DNA of 64,000 nt, taken from Skermanella aerolata KACC 11604. GTDB lineage: Bacteria; Pseudomonadota; Alphaproteobacteria; Azospirillales; Azospirillaceae. The position numbers and the translations under genes were made by a program. Shown in pieces: positions 19,849 to 31,031 of this stretch (within the stretch, counting starts at the first letter, position 1; each line of letters opens with the position of its first letter). The notes under the pieces are model-generated. The model was given only the letters and a program-made list of their open reading frames with translations, had not been told where the DNA came from and made no database searches. The stretch lies in NCBI RefSeq assembly GCF_000936425.1, contig NZ_AVFK01000001.1:596534-660533 (forward strand), in the 5' to 3' direction.

Positions 19849-20841
19849 ATGGGTCTCGCCGTCCGGATTCTGGTCGGGGCGGTCGTCGTCGTCGGCATCG
19901 CTGCCGGCACCGCGTTGTGGGGGGTGGTCCTGGTCAATCGAGACGGCCCCCTCGCTGCCGACACCGCCGTCGTCGTACCCAAGGGCAGCGGACTGGAGGC
20001 GATAAGCTTGGCGCTCTCCGACGCCGACGTCATCGACAGGCCCTTCCTGTTCGCGACGACGGCCAAGATCACCGGCGCCAATCGGGCGCTGAAAGCGGGC
20101 GAATACGCCTTCCCCGCCCATGTCAGTATCGCCGAAGCCCTGCGCATCCTGCAGAGCGGCAAGACCGTGGTCCGGCGCTTCACCGTGCCGGAGGGCCTGA
20201 CTTCGGCCCAGATCGTCGCCTTGATCCGCGACGAGCCGGCGATGTCGGGGGAAATCAAGGACCCGCCCGCCGAGGGCACCCTTCTTCCCGAGACTTACCA
20301 TTATTCATGGGGCGACAGCCGGGCCGACTTGCTGAAGCGCATGCAGACGGCCATGCAGACGACGATCAAGGCGGCTTGGGACAAGCGGTCGCTCTCGCTC
20401 CCGATCGACAACGCGAAGCAGGCGCTTGTGCTGGCCTCGATCGTCGAGAAGGAAACCAGCGTTCCTGCCGAGCGGGCCAGGGTCGCCGGCGTCTTCGTCA
20501 ACCGGCTGATTGCCAATATGCGGCTCCAATCCGACCCGACGGTCGTCTATGCCCTGACCCAGGGCAGCGGTGCCCTAGGCCGGACGCTGACAAGGGCCGA
20601 CTGGAAGTTCGAATCGCCCTACAATACCTACGTGATCGATGGTTTGCCGCCGACGCCGATTGCTAATCCGGGCAAGGCATCGATCGAAGCCGTCGTCAAC
20701 CCGGAGCAGCACGACTTCGTCTACTTCGTCGCCGATGGTTCCGGCGGACATGCCTTCGCCAAGACGCTGGCGGAGCATAACCGCAATGTCGCCCGCTGGC
20801 GCGACATCATGAAGCAGCAGGGTGAATCCGTCGGCGATTAG
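19849..20841 (+). CDS. mltG: Endolytic murein transglycosylase MltG
   Basis: MltG cleaves nascent glycan strands and sets glycan length. An N-terminal membrane anchor (residues ~5-28) precedes a LysM-like region (GSGLEAISLALSDADVI) and the YceG catalytic domain, with the catalytic Glu in SIVEKETSVPAERARVAGVF followed by MRLQSDPTVVYAL and NTYVIDGLPPTPIANPG. The 330 residues fit. Its location after fabF is common in proteobacteria. Confidence 0.95.
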   Translation: MGLAVRILVGAVVVVGIAAGTALWGVVLVNRDGPLAADTAVVVPKGSGLEAISLALSDADVIDRPFLFATTAKITGANRALKAGEYAFPAHVSIAEALRILQSGKTVVRRFTVPEGLTSAQIVALIRDEPAMSGEIKDPPAEGTLLPETYHYSWGDSRADLLKRMQTAMQTTIKAAWDKRSLSLPIDNAKQALVLASIVEKETSVPAERARVAGVFVNRLIANMRLQSDPTVVYALTQGSGALGRTLTRADWKFESPYNTYVIDGLPPTPIANPGKASIEAVVNPEQHDFVYFVADGSGGHAFAKTLAEHNRNVARWRDIMKQQGESVGD

Positions 20842-20865
20842 ATGGCCTGTGACCGGATAATCCCA

Positions 20866-21567
20866 CTACGGCGTCCCGGAAAATCCTTCCCGCTCCAGCA
20901 CCCGCCGGGCTAGCGGCACAGTGATGCGCCGTCTGGCGGCCAACGCCGCCGCGTCAAGATCCGCCACGAGCCGCCGGGCGGCGTCGAACGAGCGCTCCAT
21001 ATGGGTGACGAGGAATCGGATAACATCGGTTCCGACCCGCACCTGCCGGTCCATGAACAGCTTGACCAGAATAGCCGCGAGCAGCGCGTCGTCGGGCAGA
21101 CCGACCGCGACCGTCGGCGCGGCTATCATCCGCGAGCGAAGGTCCGGCAGGCGGATGTTCCAGTGGGCGGGCGCGGTCTCCGCCGTCAGGAGCAGGTGTC
21201 CGCCGCTCTCCCGCGCCAGATTGTAAAGGTGGAACAAAGCCCGTTCGGTTTCCGCATTGCCGGCCCCGTGCTCGGCGTTGTCGATCACGACGGCGCGGGC
21301 CTTGTCGAGCAGGTCCGGCACCGCCTCCACCTTGAGATCGGATGGAGCGATCCTGGGAGCATTGGTGCGTGCACGCCATACCTGCGCCAGATGGGTCTTG
21401 CCGCAGCCGGCCGGACCGAAGATCACCAGCGCAGGGGCCGGCCAGTTGGGCCATAGGTCGAGCCACGCGACCGCCGCCTCGTTGCTTGAAGCGACAAGGA
21501 AATCGTCCTCTCCCATGGCGGGCCGATGGCCCAAATCGAGGGGAAGCTGTGCCGGCGTTTCCGTCAC
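20866..21567 (-). CDS. hdaA: DnaA regulatory inactivator Hda (HdaA-like)
   Basis: A 233-residue DnaA-type AAA+ protein without the DnaA DNA-binding domain. The N-terminal AQLPLDLG fits the beta-clamp-binding motif used by Hda to inactivate DnaA-ATP after replication. Walker A is GPAGCGKTHLA, Walker B region VVIDNAEHG, and the sensor II helix FDAARRLVADLD. The start is GTG 21567, overlapping the upstream gene's TGA by four bases; the frame stays open upstream but that is the permease gene's region. Confidence is good because length and clamp motif both fit. Confidence 0.9.
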   Translation of the reverse strand: MTETPAQLPLDLGHRPAMGEDDFLVASSNEAAVAWLDLWPNWPAPALVIFGPAGCGKTHLAQVWRARTNAPRIAPSDLKVEAVPDLLDKARAVVIDNAEHGAGNAETERALFHLYNLARESGGHLLLTAETAPAHWNIRLPDLRSRMIAAPTVAVGLPDDALLAAILVKLFMDRQVRVGTDVIRFLVTHMERSFDAARRLVADLDAAALAARRRITVPLARRVLEREGFSGTP

Positions 21568-22652
21568 GGCCGCCACGTCTCTTCTGAAGATGCATCGCGG
21601 CCACCGGCGTAATAGGGGCTGGCGATGTATTGCTGAAGCGCGAACCGGATCAGGACTCCGATGACGGCGGCGACCGGAACGGCAAGCAGCACGCCGAGGA
21701 AGCCGAACAGACTTCCGCCTGCGAGCAGTGCGAACATGACCCAGACGGGATGGAGCCCGACCTTGTCGCCGACCAGCTTCGGCGTCAGGAAATTGCCCTC
21801 CACGGCCTGACCGATCACGAAGATCGCGATCACGATCAGCACCGGCGTCCAGGTATCGTACTGCACCAGCGCAACGCCGACGCTGGCGACGAACCCGATC
21901 AGCGAACCGACATAGGGGATGAACGACAGCATGCCTGCGACCGACCCGATCACCAGGCCGAAGTTCAGTCCGAAGATCGACAGGGTAACGCCGTAGAACA
22001 GCCCCAGCACGAGGCAGACGGTCGCCTGACCCCGGACGAAGCCCGCCAGCGTATCGTCGATCTGATTGACCTGATCCAGGATCGTCCCGACATGCTGGCG
22101 CGGCAGCCAGCCATGGATCGTATTGATCATCAGGTCCCAGTCCCGAAGCAGATAGAAGGCGACGACGGGCGTGATGAACAGAAGGGTCAGCACGTCGAAC
22201 AGGGCGAACCCGCCGGTAACGATGCCGCGCAGCACGGTTCCGAGCCAGCCGACGGCATCGCCGGCGAACGAATTCACGGCATCCTTCAAACGTTCGATGT
22301 TCTCGACCGAAAGCTCGGTGAGCATTCGCTCCACCGTCGGGATGCCGACCGTGCTGACCCAGTTCACGATAAGCGGCAGCGTATCGACCAGCTGCACGAT
22401 CTGGGACTGGATCAGCGGCACCAGAAGCAGGACGGCAAGGACCAGCATCAGGACGAAGAACAGCAGCACGCATGTCGTCGCCAGCCAGCGAGGCGCTCCA
22501 TACTGCTCGAGCCGGTCGGCTACCGGGTCCAGGAAATAGGCGATCGCCATTCCCGCTACGAAGGGCAGCAGCACGTCACTCAGGACGTAAAGCGACAAGA
22601 CGACGACCAGCAGCGTGATCAGCCAGAATCTGAGCTGCCGGCGTTGCGTCAT
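21564..22652 (-). CDS. AI-2E family transporter (PerM-like)
   Basis: A 362-residue polytopic membrane protein with about eight hydrophobic segments, starting TQRRQLRFWLITLLVV. Family marks include AYFLDPVADRLE near residue 50, a soluble amphipathic region around residues 100-170, and the C-terminal VGSLIGFVASVGVALVQYDT then FLTPKLVGDKVGLHPVWV. AI-2E members export varied solutes; some are Na+/H+ antiporters. The ligand is unknown. Both ends overlap neighbours by four bases, so it is coupled to the phosphatidyltransferase and hda genes. This PerM-hda order is frequent in alphaproteobacteria. Confidence 0.9.
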   Translation of the reverse strand: MTQRRQLRFWLITLLVVVLSLYVLSDVLLPFVAGMAIAYFLDPVADRLEQYGAPRWLATTCVLLFFVLMLVLAVLLLVPLIQSQIVQLVDTLPLIVNWVSTVGIPTVERMLTELSVENIERLKDAVNSFAGDAVGWLGTVLRGIVTGGFALFDVLTLLFITPVVAFYLLRDWDLMINTIHGWLPRQHVGTILDQVNQIDDTLAGFVRGQATVCLVLGLFYGVTLSIFGLNFGLVIGSVAGMLSFIPYVGSLIGFVASVGVALVQYDTWTPVLIVIAIFVIGQAVEGNFLTPKLVGDKVGLHPVWVMFALLAGGSLFGFLGVLLAVPVAAVIGVLIRFALQQYIASPYYAGGRDASSEETWRP

Positions 22653-23209
22653 TTCGTACCGCCAAGCCGGCTCAGCAGCCGGCTCCCCGTGACTATATAA
22701 CCCAGTCCCGACCAAGCCGTCGTGACCGCGACGACCCACATCATCCCGGCCGTGACCCATTTCAGATCGAAAGGCGGTTCGGTCAGGTCAAGACCGAAGG
22801 TCGACAGCACCAGGGCGACCAGCACGATTTGCATGGTTGTATTGATCTTGCTCATGAAGGAAGGCTGGATCGCGAACGGCTCCTTGAGCGTGTAGAGCAG
22901 CAGCACCCCGCCGACGATCAGTATATCCCGGAACACCACTAGGATTACCAGCCAAACCGGTAGATATCCCTCATGTCCCAGGGCCAGATAGACGCTGACC
23001 AGCAGCGCCTTGTCGGCGATCGGATCGAGATACCCGCCCAGGGCGGTGCGGGAGCGGAAGGCGCGGGCGACGAAGCCGTCGATCGCGTCCGACAATCCGG
23101 ACGCGACGAACAGCCAGAACGCCCAGCCCAGTTCGCCTTCCAGGATCAGCCAGACAGCCAGGGGCACCGACAGCAGGCGCCCCAGCGATATGAGATTGGG
23201 AATGCTCAT
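22649..23209 (-). CDS. CDP-alcohol phosphatidyltransferase (PgsA-like)
   Basis: A 186-residue integral membrane enzyme that joins an alcohol to CDP-diacylglycerol. The complete signature DG-x2-AR-x8-G-x3-D-x3-D is seen in DGFVARAFRSRTALGGYLDP...AD. MSIPNLISLGRLLSVPLAVW resembles PgsA (phosphatidylglycerophosphate synthase). Cardiolipin synthase of the CDP-alcohol type is the alternative. Its stop overlaps the next start by four bases; 19 bases separate it from the DUF2066 gene. Confidence 0.88.
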   Translation of the reverse strand: MSIPNLISLGRLLSVPLAVWLILEGELGWAFWLFVASGLSDAIDGFVARAFRSRTALGGYLDPIADKALLVSVYLALGHEGYLPVWLVILVVFRDILIVGGVLLLYTLKEPFAIQPSFMSKINTTMQIVLVALVLSTFGLDLTEPPFDLKWVTAGMMWVVAVTTAWSGLGYIVTGSRLLSRLGGTK

Positions 23210-23228
23210 CCGACGTGCCTCCGCACCG

Positions 23229-24500
23229 CTAGGGTGCGGCGCGTCCGAAGGTGCGTCCGCCGTTGCCCTGGGCCGTCGAGCCCGTCCAGCGCAGCTGCCA
23301 GACCGGACCCGGCTGATAAACGCCGACCGGCTGTCCGGCCTGACCCATGACCGGCACGGGCGAAGCCAGCGTTCCCGGCGTGGCGGGCAGGCCTGCCTGG
23401 ATGGCCCCTTGGTCGAGAGGCGGCGCTTCGGTCAGGCTGAGATCCTGGAGCGCCAGGGCATTCGCGAGAACCTCCGGGCTGCCCCGATAGTAGAGCTCGA
23501 CCTTCGCGGCACCCCGGGTCAGCGTCATAAGGTCTGCCCGCGATATGGTCGGCACCTGGGCGATCCGGCGCTTCGTCTGCACCCAGTCGTCCAGGCTGCC
23601 GATCGGAACAGCCACCTGCATCACCTGTTCGGGGCCGGCCGCCACGGTATTAGCCTGCCGCCACTTCTCCTCCAGCGACCGCACGACCGCGGCGACTCCG
23701 CCCGCCAGATAGGCGTCGACCGTCTGGCCGGGAGCCGCGGGAACGGTGACGGTGTCGCCGCGCTTGGTGCCGTCGGCGGCATAGCGGGTCAGCTTGACCG
23801 TATTGGGAGCGCTCGGGTCCGGTTCGGCTCCGCGCACTCCCAGCAGCGCCACCAACACGTCGCCGGCCTGATAGCGCTCGGCGATGGCCGAAAGCCCCGC
23901 CTGATTGCCCTCCAAGGCCGTCGAGGCGCCGATATCGGCGATGTCAGCCAATTCGCCATAGGGAACGACGACCGGCACCATCCCTTGCGGCGGCGGGAAG
24001 TTCTCCCACGCGGCCCGCCAGGGCGTGCGGTCTTCCCACAGCACAGGACCCTTTCCGGACGCCTGATAGACCGGCAGCACCAGCACCGGCTTGCTGCGCG
24101 TCTCGACATAGCTGGCGCCCTTGGTCTGGAGCAGGGTGCGCACATTGGCCGGACGGAAGCGTACGGTCAGGGTCGCCAGATACCGCACCGCCGAGCTGCG
24201 CTCGCGCTGCACTTCGAAGTCCTGGACCAGCCGAGCGACCTCGATATCGCTTAGCGCCGGAGACTTGGCCCCGGGTTCCGGGCTCAGCCGGCCGTAGAGG
24301 GTGTCGAACGCCTTGCGCTGGGCCTCCGTGATCGCCTTGTCGCGCGCGGCGGCGGAACTGTCGGCGGTCACGTCGACCTCGACGTCGCGGACGGTGTAGA
24401 TATCGCCTGATTCCTGCGCCTTCAGCGGTGCGGAAACAGCCAGCAGGACGATGCCAACGGCAAGCCCGAACAGGCGTGCCAGCGGACGGCGGTGAAGCAT
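23229..24500 (-). CDS. DUF2066 domain protein, exported
   Basis: A 423-residue protein with an N-terminal signal peptide (LARLFGLAVGIVLLAVSAPLKAQ, cleavage likely after PLKA or AQE). The block DKAITEAQRKAFDTLYGRL matches DUF2066, a family of unknown function. The C-terminal half contains a repeated vault-like ISRADLMTLTRGAAKVELYYRG region. ATG 24500 was chosen because it gives a proper signal peptide; the frame runs on to 24641 across the purM promoter region. It heads the four-gene unit that ends with hda. Confidence 0.8.
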   Translation of the reverse strand: MLHRRPLARLFGLAVGIVLLAVSAPLKAQESGDIYTVRDVEVDVTADSSAAARDKAITEAQRKAFDTLYGRLSPEPGAKSPALSDIEVARLVQDFEVQRERSSAVRYLATLTVRFRPANVRTLLQTKGASYVETRSKPVLVLPVYQASGKGPVLWEDRTPWRAAWENFPPPQGMVPVVVPYGELADIADIGASTALEGNQAGLSAIAERYQAGDVLVALLGVRGAEPDPSAPNTVKLTRYAADGTKRGDTVTVPAAPGQTVDAYLAGGVAAVVRSLEEKWRQANTVAAGPEQVMQVAVPIGSLDDWVQTKRRIAQVPTISRADLMTLTRGAAKVELYYRGSPEVLANALALQDLSLTEAPPLDQGAIQAGLPATPGTLASPVPVMGQAGQPVGVYQPGPVWQLRWTGSTAQGNGGRTFGRAAP

Positions 24501-24561
24501 TGCAAAGCCTTCCGTTTCGAGTATGTTCGGCCCATGATGCCGGCCCGTGATGCTGTTCTCG

Positions 24562-25701
24562 ATGCGTCTCTCGAACTGGGACCGGCCCGGTTTATACCCC
24601 AGCGCACGTGAGGACGCCATCAGCACCACACCGAATAACACCGGCGACGCCTATAAGGATGCCGGTGTTGACATCGACGCCGGCGCTGCTCTCGTCGATG
24701 CGATCAAGCCGCTGGCGAAAGCCACCGCACGGATCGGCGCCGATGCCGGTCTGGGTGGATTCGGCGCCCTGTTCGACCTCAAGGCCGCCGGCTACAAGGA
24801 CCCGATCCTGGTCGCCAGCACCGACGGCGTCGGCACCAAGCTGAAGATCGCCATATCCGCGGGCAAGCACGACACGATCGGGATCGACCTCGTCGCGATG
24901 AGCGTCAACGATCTCGTCGTCCAGGGTGCCGAGCCGCTGTTCTTCCTGGACTACTTCGCGACCGGCAAGCTCGATGTGGCCGCCGGCCGCGACATCGTAT
25001 CCGGCATCGCCGAGGGCTGCCGCCAGGCCGGCTGCGCGCTGATCGGCGGCGAGACGGCCGAGATGCCGGGCATGTATGCCGGCAAGGATTACGACCTCGC
25101 GGGCTTCGCGGTCGGCGCCGCGGAGCGCGGCCAGATCCTGACCGGCGCCGATGTCGCCGCGGGCGACGTCATCCTTGGGCTGGCTTCCAGCGGCGTCCAT
25201 TCCAACGGCTATTCCCTGGTCCGCCGGATCGTCGAGAAGGCCGATCTGTCCTACGAGGACGACGCGCCGTTCCAGCCGGGCACCAAGCTGGGGACGGCCC
25301 TTCTCACACCGACCCGCATCTACGTAAAGCCGGTGCTCGCAGCCGTCCGCGCCGGGGTGGTAAAGGCGCTCGCCCACATCACCGGCGGCGGCCTGACCGA
25401 CAACATTCCCCGCGTCCTGCCCGAAGGATTGGGCGTCACACTCGATGCCTCCGCGTGGCCGCTGCCCCCGGTGTTCCGCTGGATGGCCGAGTCGGCTGCC
25501 ATCACCGACGACGATCTGGCCCGTACCTTCAACTGCGGCATCGGCATGGTCGTCATCGTCTCGCCCGACAAGGCCGACGATGCGCAACGCATTCTCGCCG
25601 AGGCCGGCGAGTCGGTCTATCGCATCGGCGAGGTTCAGCCCGCCATCGGCGATGTCGACCGCGTGGTGATCGACGGAGTGGACACAGCGTGGCACGCCTG
25701 A
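24562..25701 (+). CDS. purM: Phosphoribosylformylglycinamidine cyclo-ligase PurM
   Basis: Fifth step of purine synthesis (AIR synthetase). The core is [67 protein letters not shown] and [13 protein letters not shown]. With ATG 24562 the protein is 379 residues, about 30 longer than usual; the extra N terminus ([17 protein letters not shown]) has no obvious role, and no ATG lies nearer the conserved start, so the true start may be a rare codon. GTG 24547 and ATG 24550 are also in frame. It overlaps purN by 13 bases. Confidence 0.95.
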   Translation: MRLSNWDRPGLYPSAREDAISTTPNNTGDAYKDAGVDIDAGAALVDAIKPLAKATARIGADAGLGGFGALFDLKAAGYKDPILVASTDGVGTKLKIAISAGKHDTIGIDLVAMSVNDLVVQGAEPLFFLDYFATGKLDVAAGRDIVSGIAEGCRQAGCALIGGETAEMPGMYAGKDYDLAGFAVGAAERGQILTGADVAAGDVILGLASSGVHSNGYSLVRRIVEKADLSYEDDAPFQPGTKLGTALLTPTRIYVKPVLAAVRAGVVKALAHITGGGLTDNIPRVLPEGLGVTLDASAWPLPPVFRWMAESAAITDDDLARTFNCGIGMVVIVSPDKADDAQRILAEAGESVYRIGEVQPAIGDVDRVVIDGVDTAWHA

Positions 25702-26342
25702 AGGTCGGCGTCCTGATCTCGGGCCGGGGGAGCAATCTCCAGGCCCTGATCGACGCCTGCGCCGATTCCGCCTTCCCGGCTGAAATCGTGCTGGTGCTGT
25801 CCAACAGGGCCGATGCCTACGGGCTGGAACGCGCCCGCCGAGCGGGCATCCCCGCCGCCGTGGTCAGCCACCGCGACTTCGCCGACAAGCCCGGTTTCGA
25901 AGCGGCGATGGACGACGCGCTCAACGCCGCCGGCGTCGAACTAGTCTGCCTTGCCGGCTTCATGCGCCTTCTCACGGCAGGCTTCGTGGAGCGCTGGCAC
26001 GACCGGCTGATCAATATCCACCCGTCGCTGCTGCCGTCCTTCAAGGGGCTGGACACCCATGCCCGCGCCATCGCGGCCGGCGTCCGCTTTACCGGCTGCA
26101 CCGTCCATTACGTCCGCCCGGCGATGGATGAAGGCCCGATCATCCTTCAGGCCGTCGTCCCGATCCTGGAAGGGGACGACGACCACGCGCTTGCCGACCG
26201 CGTGCTGGTAGCCGAACATCGTTGCTATCCCGGCGCGCTGAAGCTGATCGCGGAGGGCAGGGCGCGGGTGGATGGCGACCGCGTCTTGATAGCCGGCGGA
26301 CCGGCCGATGCTCCCGAACCGATCCTGAACCCGCCGGTATGA
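25689..26342 (+). CDS. purN: Phosphoribosylglycinamide formyltransferase PurN
   Basis: Transfers a formyl group from 10-formyl-THF to [17 protein letters not shown] binds substrate phosphate; the catalytic Asn-His-Asp set is in [20 protein letters not shown] and the following [15 protein letters not shown] 25689 is taken as the start because it gives [16 protein letters not shown], and it overlaps purM by 13 bases, implying coupled translation. A 217-residue product is normal for the family. Confidence 0.96.
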   Translation: MARLKVGVLISGRGSNLQALIDACADSAFPAEIVLVLSNRADAYGLERARRAGIPAAVVSHRDFADKPGFEAAMDDALNAAGVELVCLAGFMRLLTAGFVERWHDRLINIHPSLLPSFKGLDTHARAIAAGVRFTGCTVHYVRPAMDEGPIILQAVVPILEGDDDHALADRVLVAEHRCYPGALKLIAEGRARVDGDRVLIAGGPADAPEPILNPPV

Positions 26343-26443
26343 GCCCTGCGGATCGTTATAGTCGGCGGTTTGAGCTTGCCAGGATGCCGGTAACCCCTTA
26401 AATCGGACCGACCTGGGATCGAATAAGAAAGCAGAGGTTGGAG

Positions 26444-26590
26444 ATGGCCGTGGCCGATCAGAATGATGAATTCCGGCGGGAAGAATACCGGACTCATATG
26501 GAAACCTACGAGCGCTTCACGTCATTGACGAAGTACAGCGTCATCGCCGTGGTCGTGCTGCTGGTTTTGATGGCTATCTTCCTGGTCTGA
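26444..26590 (+). CDS. aa3-type cytochrome c oxidase subunit IV (48 residues)
   Basis: A gene too short for most gene finders. The peptide starts MAVADQNDEFRREEYRTHME, then TYERFTSLTKYSVIAVVVLL ending in VLMAIFLV: a charged N terminus and one C-terminal membrane helix. This matches the bacterial aa3-type oxidase subunit IV family of alphaproteobacteria, whose members carry the acidic-basic stretch before Y..F..LTK. A GGAG ribosome-binding site precedes the ATG. The major oxidase genes are not in this window, so it is an orphan here, as is common for this subunit. Confidence 0.85.
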   Translation: MAVADQNDEFRREEYRTHMETYERFTSLTKYSVIAVVVLLVLMAIFLV

Positions 26591-26657
26591 TGCGGGGAGC
26601 CGGGAGGCGTTCGTCGATCTGACCAAACCTTCGGCGCAGCGGACGCTCCCGGCTCTT

Positions 26658-27611
26658 ATGGCTCCCCCCTTCAATCCGTTCCGGATCGACTGGAACACCT
26701 GCACCTTCGGCGAGTGGGAAGCGCTCTTGGCCCGCTGCAAGCGCCCAACGCTGCTTCAGACCTGGCAATACGCCATGGCGCTGGCGAAGACCGAGGGCGG
26801 CAAAGCCGATTTCGGCATCATCCACTTCGAAAACAAGCCGGTCGGCCTCGTGCAGGTCCAGACTCGGCGCTGGCTGCCTTTCCTGACGACCTGCAAGATC
26901 CATCGCGGGCCGCTCTGGATCTATGACGAGATCCCGGGGGAAATGCTCAAGCTGGTGCTCGGTATGATCCGGCAGCGCTATCACCTGTTCAAGGGCAGGC
27001 CACTGGTCTTCCATCCCGAAATGCGGGATACGGAAACCGCGCGCAAGCGGCTGAAAGCCACCGGCTTCTATCGACGTCAGGACGGCTACGAATCGGTGTG
27101 GATGGATCTTGCGCCCGACGTCGCGACTTTGCGTGCCGGCCTCGACCGCAAATGGCGCAACAAGCTCAATCAGGCTGAACGCAATGGGCTGGTCCTGGAA
27201 GCCGACACGACGGGGCGCGCCTTGGACTGGCTGATGGAGCCCTACCTGGAAGACAAAATGGCTCGCAACTACCGGGGGCCGTCTCCCGCGTTCATGCGGG
27301 TCCTCCAGCAGGTTTCCGCCGATACGGCGCCACCGGTCGTCCTGCGGGCGTTTCATCAGGGGCAGCCGGTCGCCGGGGTGCTGCTGGTGCGGCATGGCGT
27401 CGCGGCGACATATCAGGTCGGCTGGAACGGCGAAGCGGGCAGGGACCTCAAGGCCCACCACTTCCTGCTCTGGCAGTCGGTGCTGTGGCTCAAGGAGAGC
27501 GGCTATACCGGGTTCGACCTTGGTGGCCTCAACGAGACCACTCCGGGCATCGCCCGGTTCAAGACGGGCATGGGCGGCCAGCCGTTCCGCCTTGTCGGCG
27601 GATACGTCTGA
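26658..27611 (+). CDS. FemAB-like / GNAT-fold peptidyl-amino acid transferase
   Basis: A 317-residue protein with the doubled GNAT fold of the FemAB family. Landmarks are LLQTWQYAMALAKTE near residue 32, RKWRNKLNQAERNGL near 165 and the C-terminal FDLGGLNETTPGIARFKTG. In Gram-positives FemAB/FemX add amino acids to lipid II from aminoacyl-tRNA; in Gram-negatives the role is unproven. No signal peptide is seen, consistent with a cytoplasmic enzyme. It is 67 bases after the cytochrome oxidase gene and convergent with ndk. Confidence 0.8.
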   Translation: MAPPFNPFRIDWNTCTFGEWEALLARCKRPTLLQTWQYAMALAKTEGGKADFGIIHFENKPVGLVQVQTRRWLPFLTTCKIHRGPLWIYDEIPGEMLKLVLGMIRQRYHLFKGRPLVFHPEMRDTETARKRLKATGFYRRQDGYESVWMDLAPDVATLRAGLDRKWRNKLNQAERNGLVLEADTTGRALDWLMEPYLEDKMARNYRGPSPAFMRVLQQVSADTAPPVVLRAFHQGQPVAGVLLVRHGVAATYQVGWNGEAGRDLKAHHFLLWQSVLWLKESGYTGFDLGGLNETTPGIARFKTGMGGQPFRLVGGYV

Positions 27612-27635
27612 CCACCCGTGCCGGAAACTCCCCTA

Positions 27636-28058
27636 TCAGGGGACGATTTCGCTCTTGCTGAAGAAGAACTTGATCTCGCTCGCGGCGTTTTCCGGGCTGT
27701 CCGAACCGTGGACCGAGTTGGCCTCGATCGATTCGGCGAAATCCTTGCGGATAGTGCCGGGAGCGGCGTTGGCCGGGTTGGTGGCGCCCATGATGTCGCG
27801 GTTGGCGACGACGGCGTTCTCGCCTTCCAGGACCTGGACGACTACCGGGCCGGAGGTCATGAAGGAGACCAGTTCACCGAAGAACGAACGCTCGGCGTGG
27901 ACTTCATAGAACTTCTCGGCCTGCTCCTTGGTCAGGCGGATACGCTTCTGCGCAACGATCCGCAGCCCGGCTTCCTCGAAGCGGGCATTGATCTTGCCCG
28001 TAAGGTTCCGGCGGGTCGCATCCGGCTTGATGATGGACAAGGTCCGTTCGACGGCCAT
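27636..28058 (-). CDS. ndk: Nucleoside diphosphate kinase
   Basis: Ndk transfers gamma-phosphate between nucleotides through phospho-His. The 140-residue sequence starts [18 protein letters not shown], and the active-site His117 lies in [18 protein letters not shown]. An AGGAG ribosome-binding site precedes the ATG. Its promoter shares a divergent ~196-base gap with the ABC-F gene; a TATATAA stretch there is a likely -10. Confidence 0.97.
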   Translation of the reverse strand: MAVERTLSIIKPDATRRNLTGKINARFEEAGLRIVAQKRIRLTKEQAEKFYEVHAERSFFGELVSFMTSGPVVVQVLEGENAVVANRDIMGATNPANAAPGTIRKDFAESIEANSVHGSDSPENAASEIKFFFSKSEIVP

Positions 28059-28254
28059 GTTGGAAGGCTCCTGTGTGCTCTCGCAAAATTCGCGGCGTTA
28101 TATACGCGCTTTGGCCGGGTAGCAACGGGACATTTTTTTGCGGGTCGGCCATGTCCCAGCAACGGGGCCTTGGGAACATCCCGCCGCATTCCTATAAATT
28201 CAACGCCGCATCCCTTCAAAATAGGTCCTTCGACGTGCTATCACCAGCCTCGGC

Positions 28255-30147
<1,893 letters not shown>

Positions 30148-30157
30148 GCTTAAGGAA

Positions 30158-30177
30158 AAGCGGCGAGCCGGCCGCTT
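30158..30177. terminator. Hairpin between convergent ABC-F and SDR genes
   Basis: AAGCGGC / GCCGCTT arms with a six-base loop sit in the 28-base convergent gap and run into the SDR stop codon. Short A and T edges suit weak bidirectional termination. Confidence 0.4.
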
Positions 30178-30937
30178 ACTCCTTCGCCGGCGTATGCGCC
30201 AGCAGAGCGTCCGCCAGCGCTGCCGGCAGAACCGCCACCAGCCAAGCCATCAGGTAGGTCGGCAGCGGAAAGGCGATCCGCCCCCGGTTCCGCTCCAGTC
30301 CGCGCTTGATGATCGAAGCCGCACGGTCCGCATCCATCAGGAACGGCATCGGGAACCGGTTGCGGTCGGTAATCCTGCTTTTCACGAAGCCTGGGCAGAT
30401 CACCGACACCTCGATTCCCGCCGGACGCAGGTCGAGCCGCAGCGATTCGCCATAGCTCCTGACCGCCGCCTTGCTGGCGCAATAGGCCGGTGCTCCCGGA
30501 TAGCCCCTGAACCCGGCAAGTGAGCTGACCAGCGCCAACTGTCCCCGCCCGCGCGCCGTCATGGGACCGATCAGCGGGTGGATGGTGTTCAGCACGCCGT
30601 CGACGTTGACCGCGAGGATTCGCCGTGCCTGCTCCTCGCTTTCGCCCCGCCCGCCGGTGCCGCCGCTGATCCCGGCATTGGCGATGCACAGGTCCACCGG
30701 TGTCGCCCGGTCCACCAGCGCCAGCCAGTCGGCCATCGCGGCCCGGTCGGCGACGTCCACCGTGGCGGCGCGGACATCGGCTCCACGCTCCGTGCAGCGC
30801 GCCGCCACGACGTCCAGGCGGTCGCGGTCCCGGCCCGTCAGCACCAGGGTAACGCCCGGACCGGCATAGGCTTCGGCCATAGCCTCCCCGATGCCGCTCG
30901 ATGCGCCTGTTATCAGTATGGTCTTCGGATCGCGCAT
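30176..30937 (-). CDS. SDR family oxidoreductase
   Basis: A 253-residue classical SDR: TGASSGIGEAMAEAY at the N terminus, NAGISGG, the catalytic Ser in VSSLAGFRGYPGAPAYCASKAA with Tyr-x-x-x-Lys, and a hydrophobic C terminus (YLMAWLVAVLPAALADAL) that suggests membrane attachment. Such membrane-associated SDRs often reduce lipids or long-chain substrates; the substrate is unknown. ATG 30937 is used; a GTG at 30958 would add seven residues. Confidence 0.85.
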   Translation of the reverse strand: MRDPKTILITGASSGIGEAMAEAYAGPGVTLVLTGRDRDRLDVVAARCTERGADVRAATVDVADRAAMADWLALVDRATPVDLCIANAGISGGTGGRGESEEQARRILAVNVDGVLNTIHPLIGPMTARGRGQLALVSSLAGFRGYPGAPAYCASKAAVRSYGESLRLDLRPAGIEVSVICPGFVKSRITDRNRFPMPFLMDADRAASIIKRGLERNRGRIAFPLPTYLMAWLVAVLPAALADALLAHTPAKE

Positions 30938-31031
30938 GGCATGGCTCCAGGGCACCAAGCCCTCTGTTGCTTGTTGTCGTCACGTCTCAGGGGTATAACC
31001 ACCGCCATACTTTCGTACCAGCGAGGCAGCG

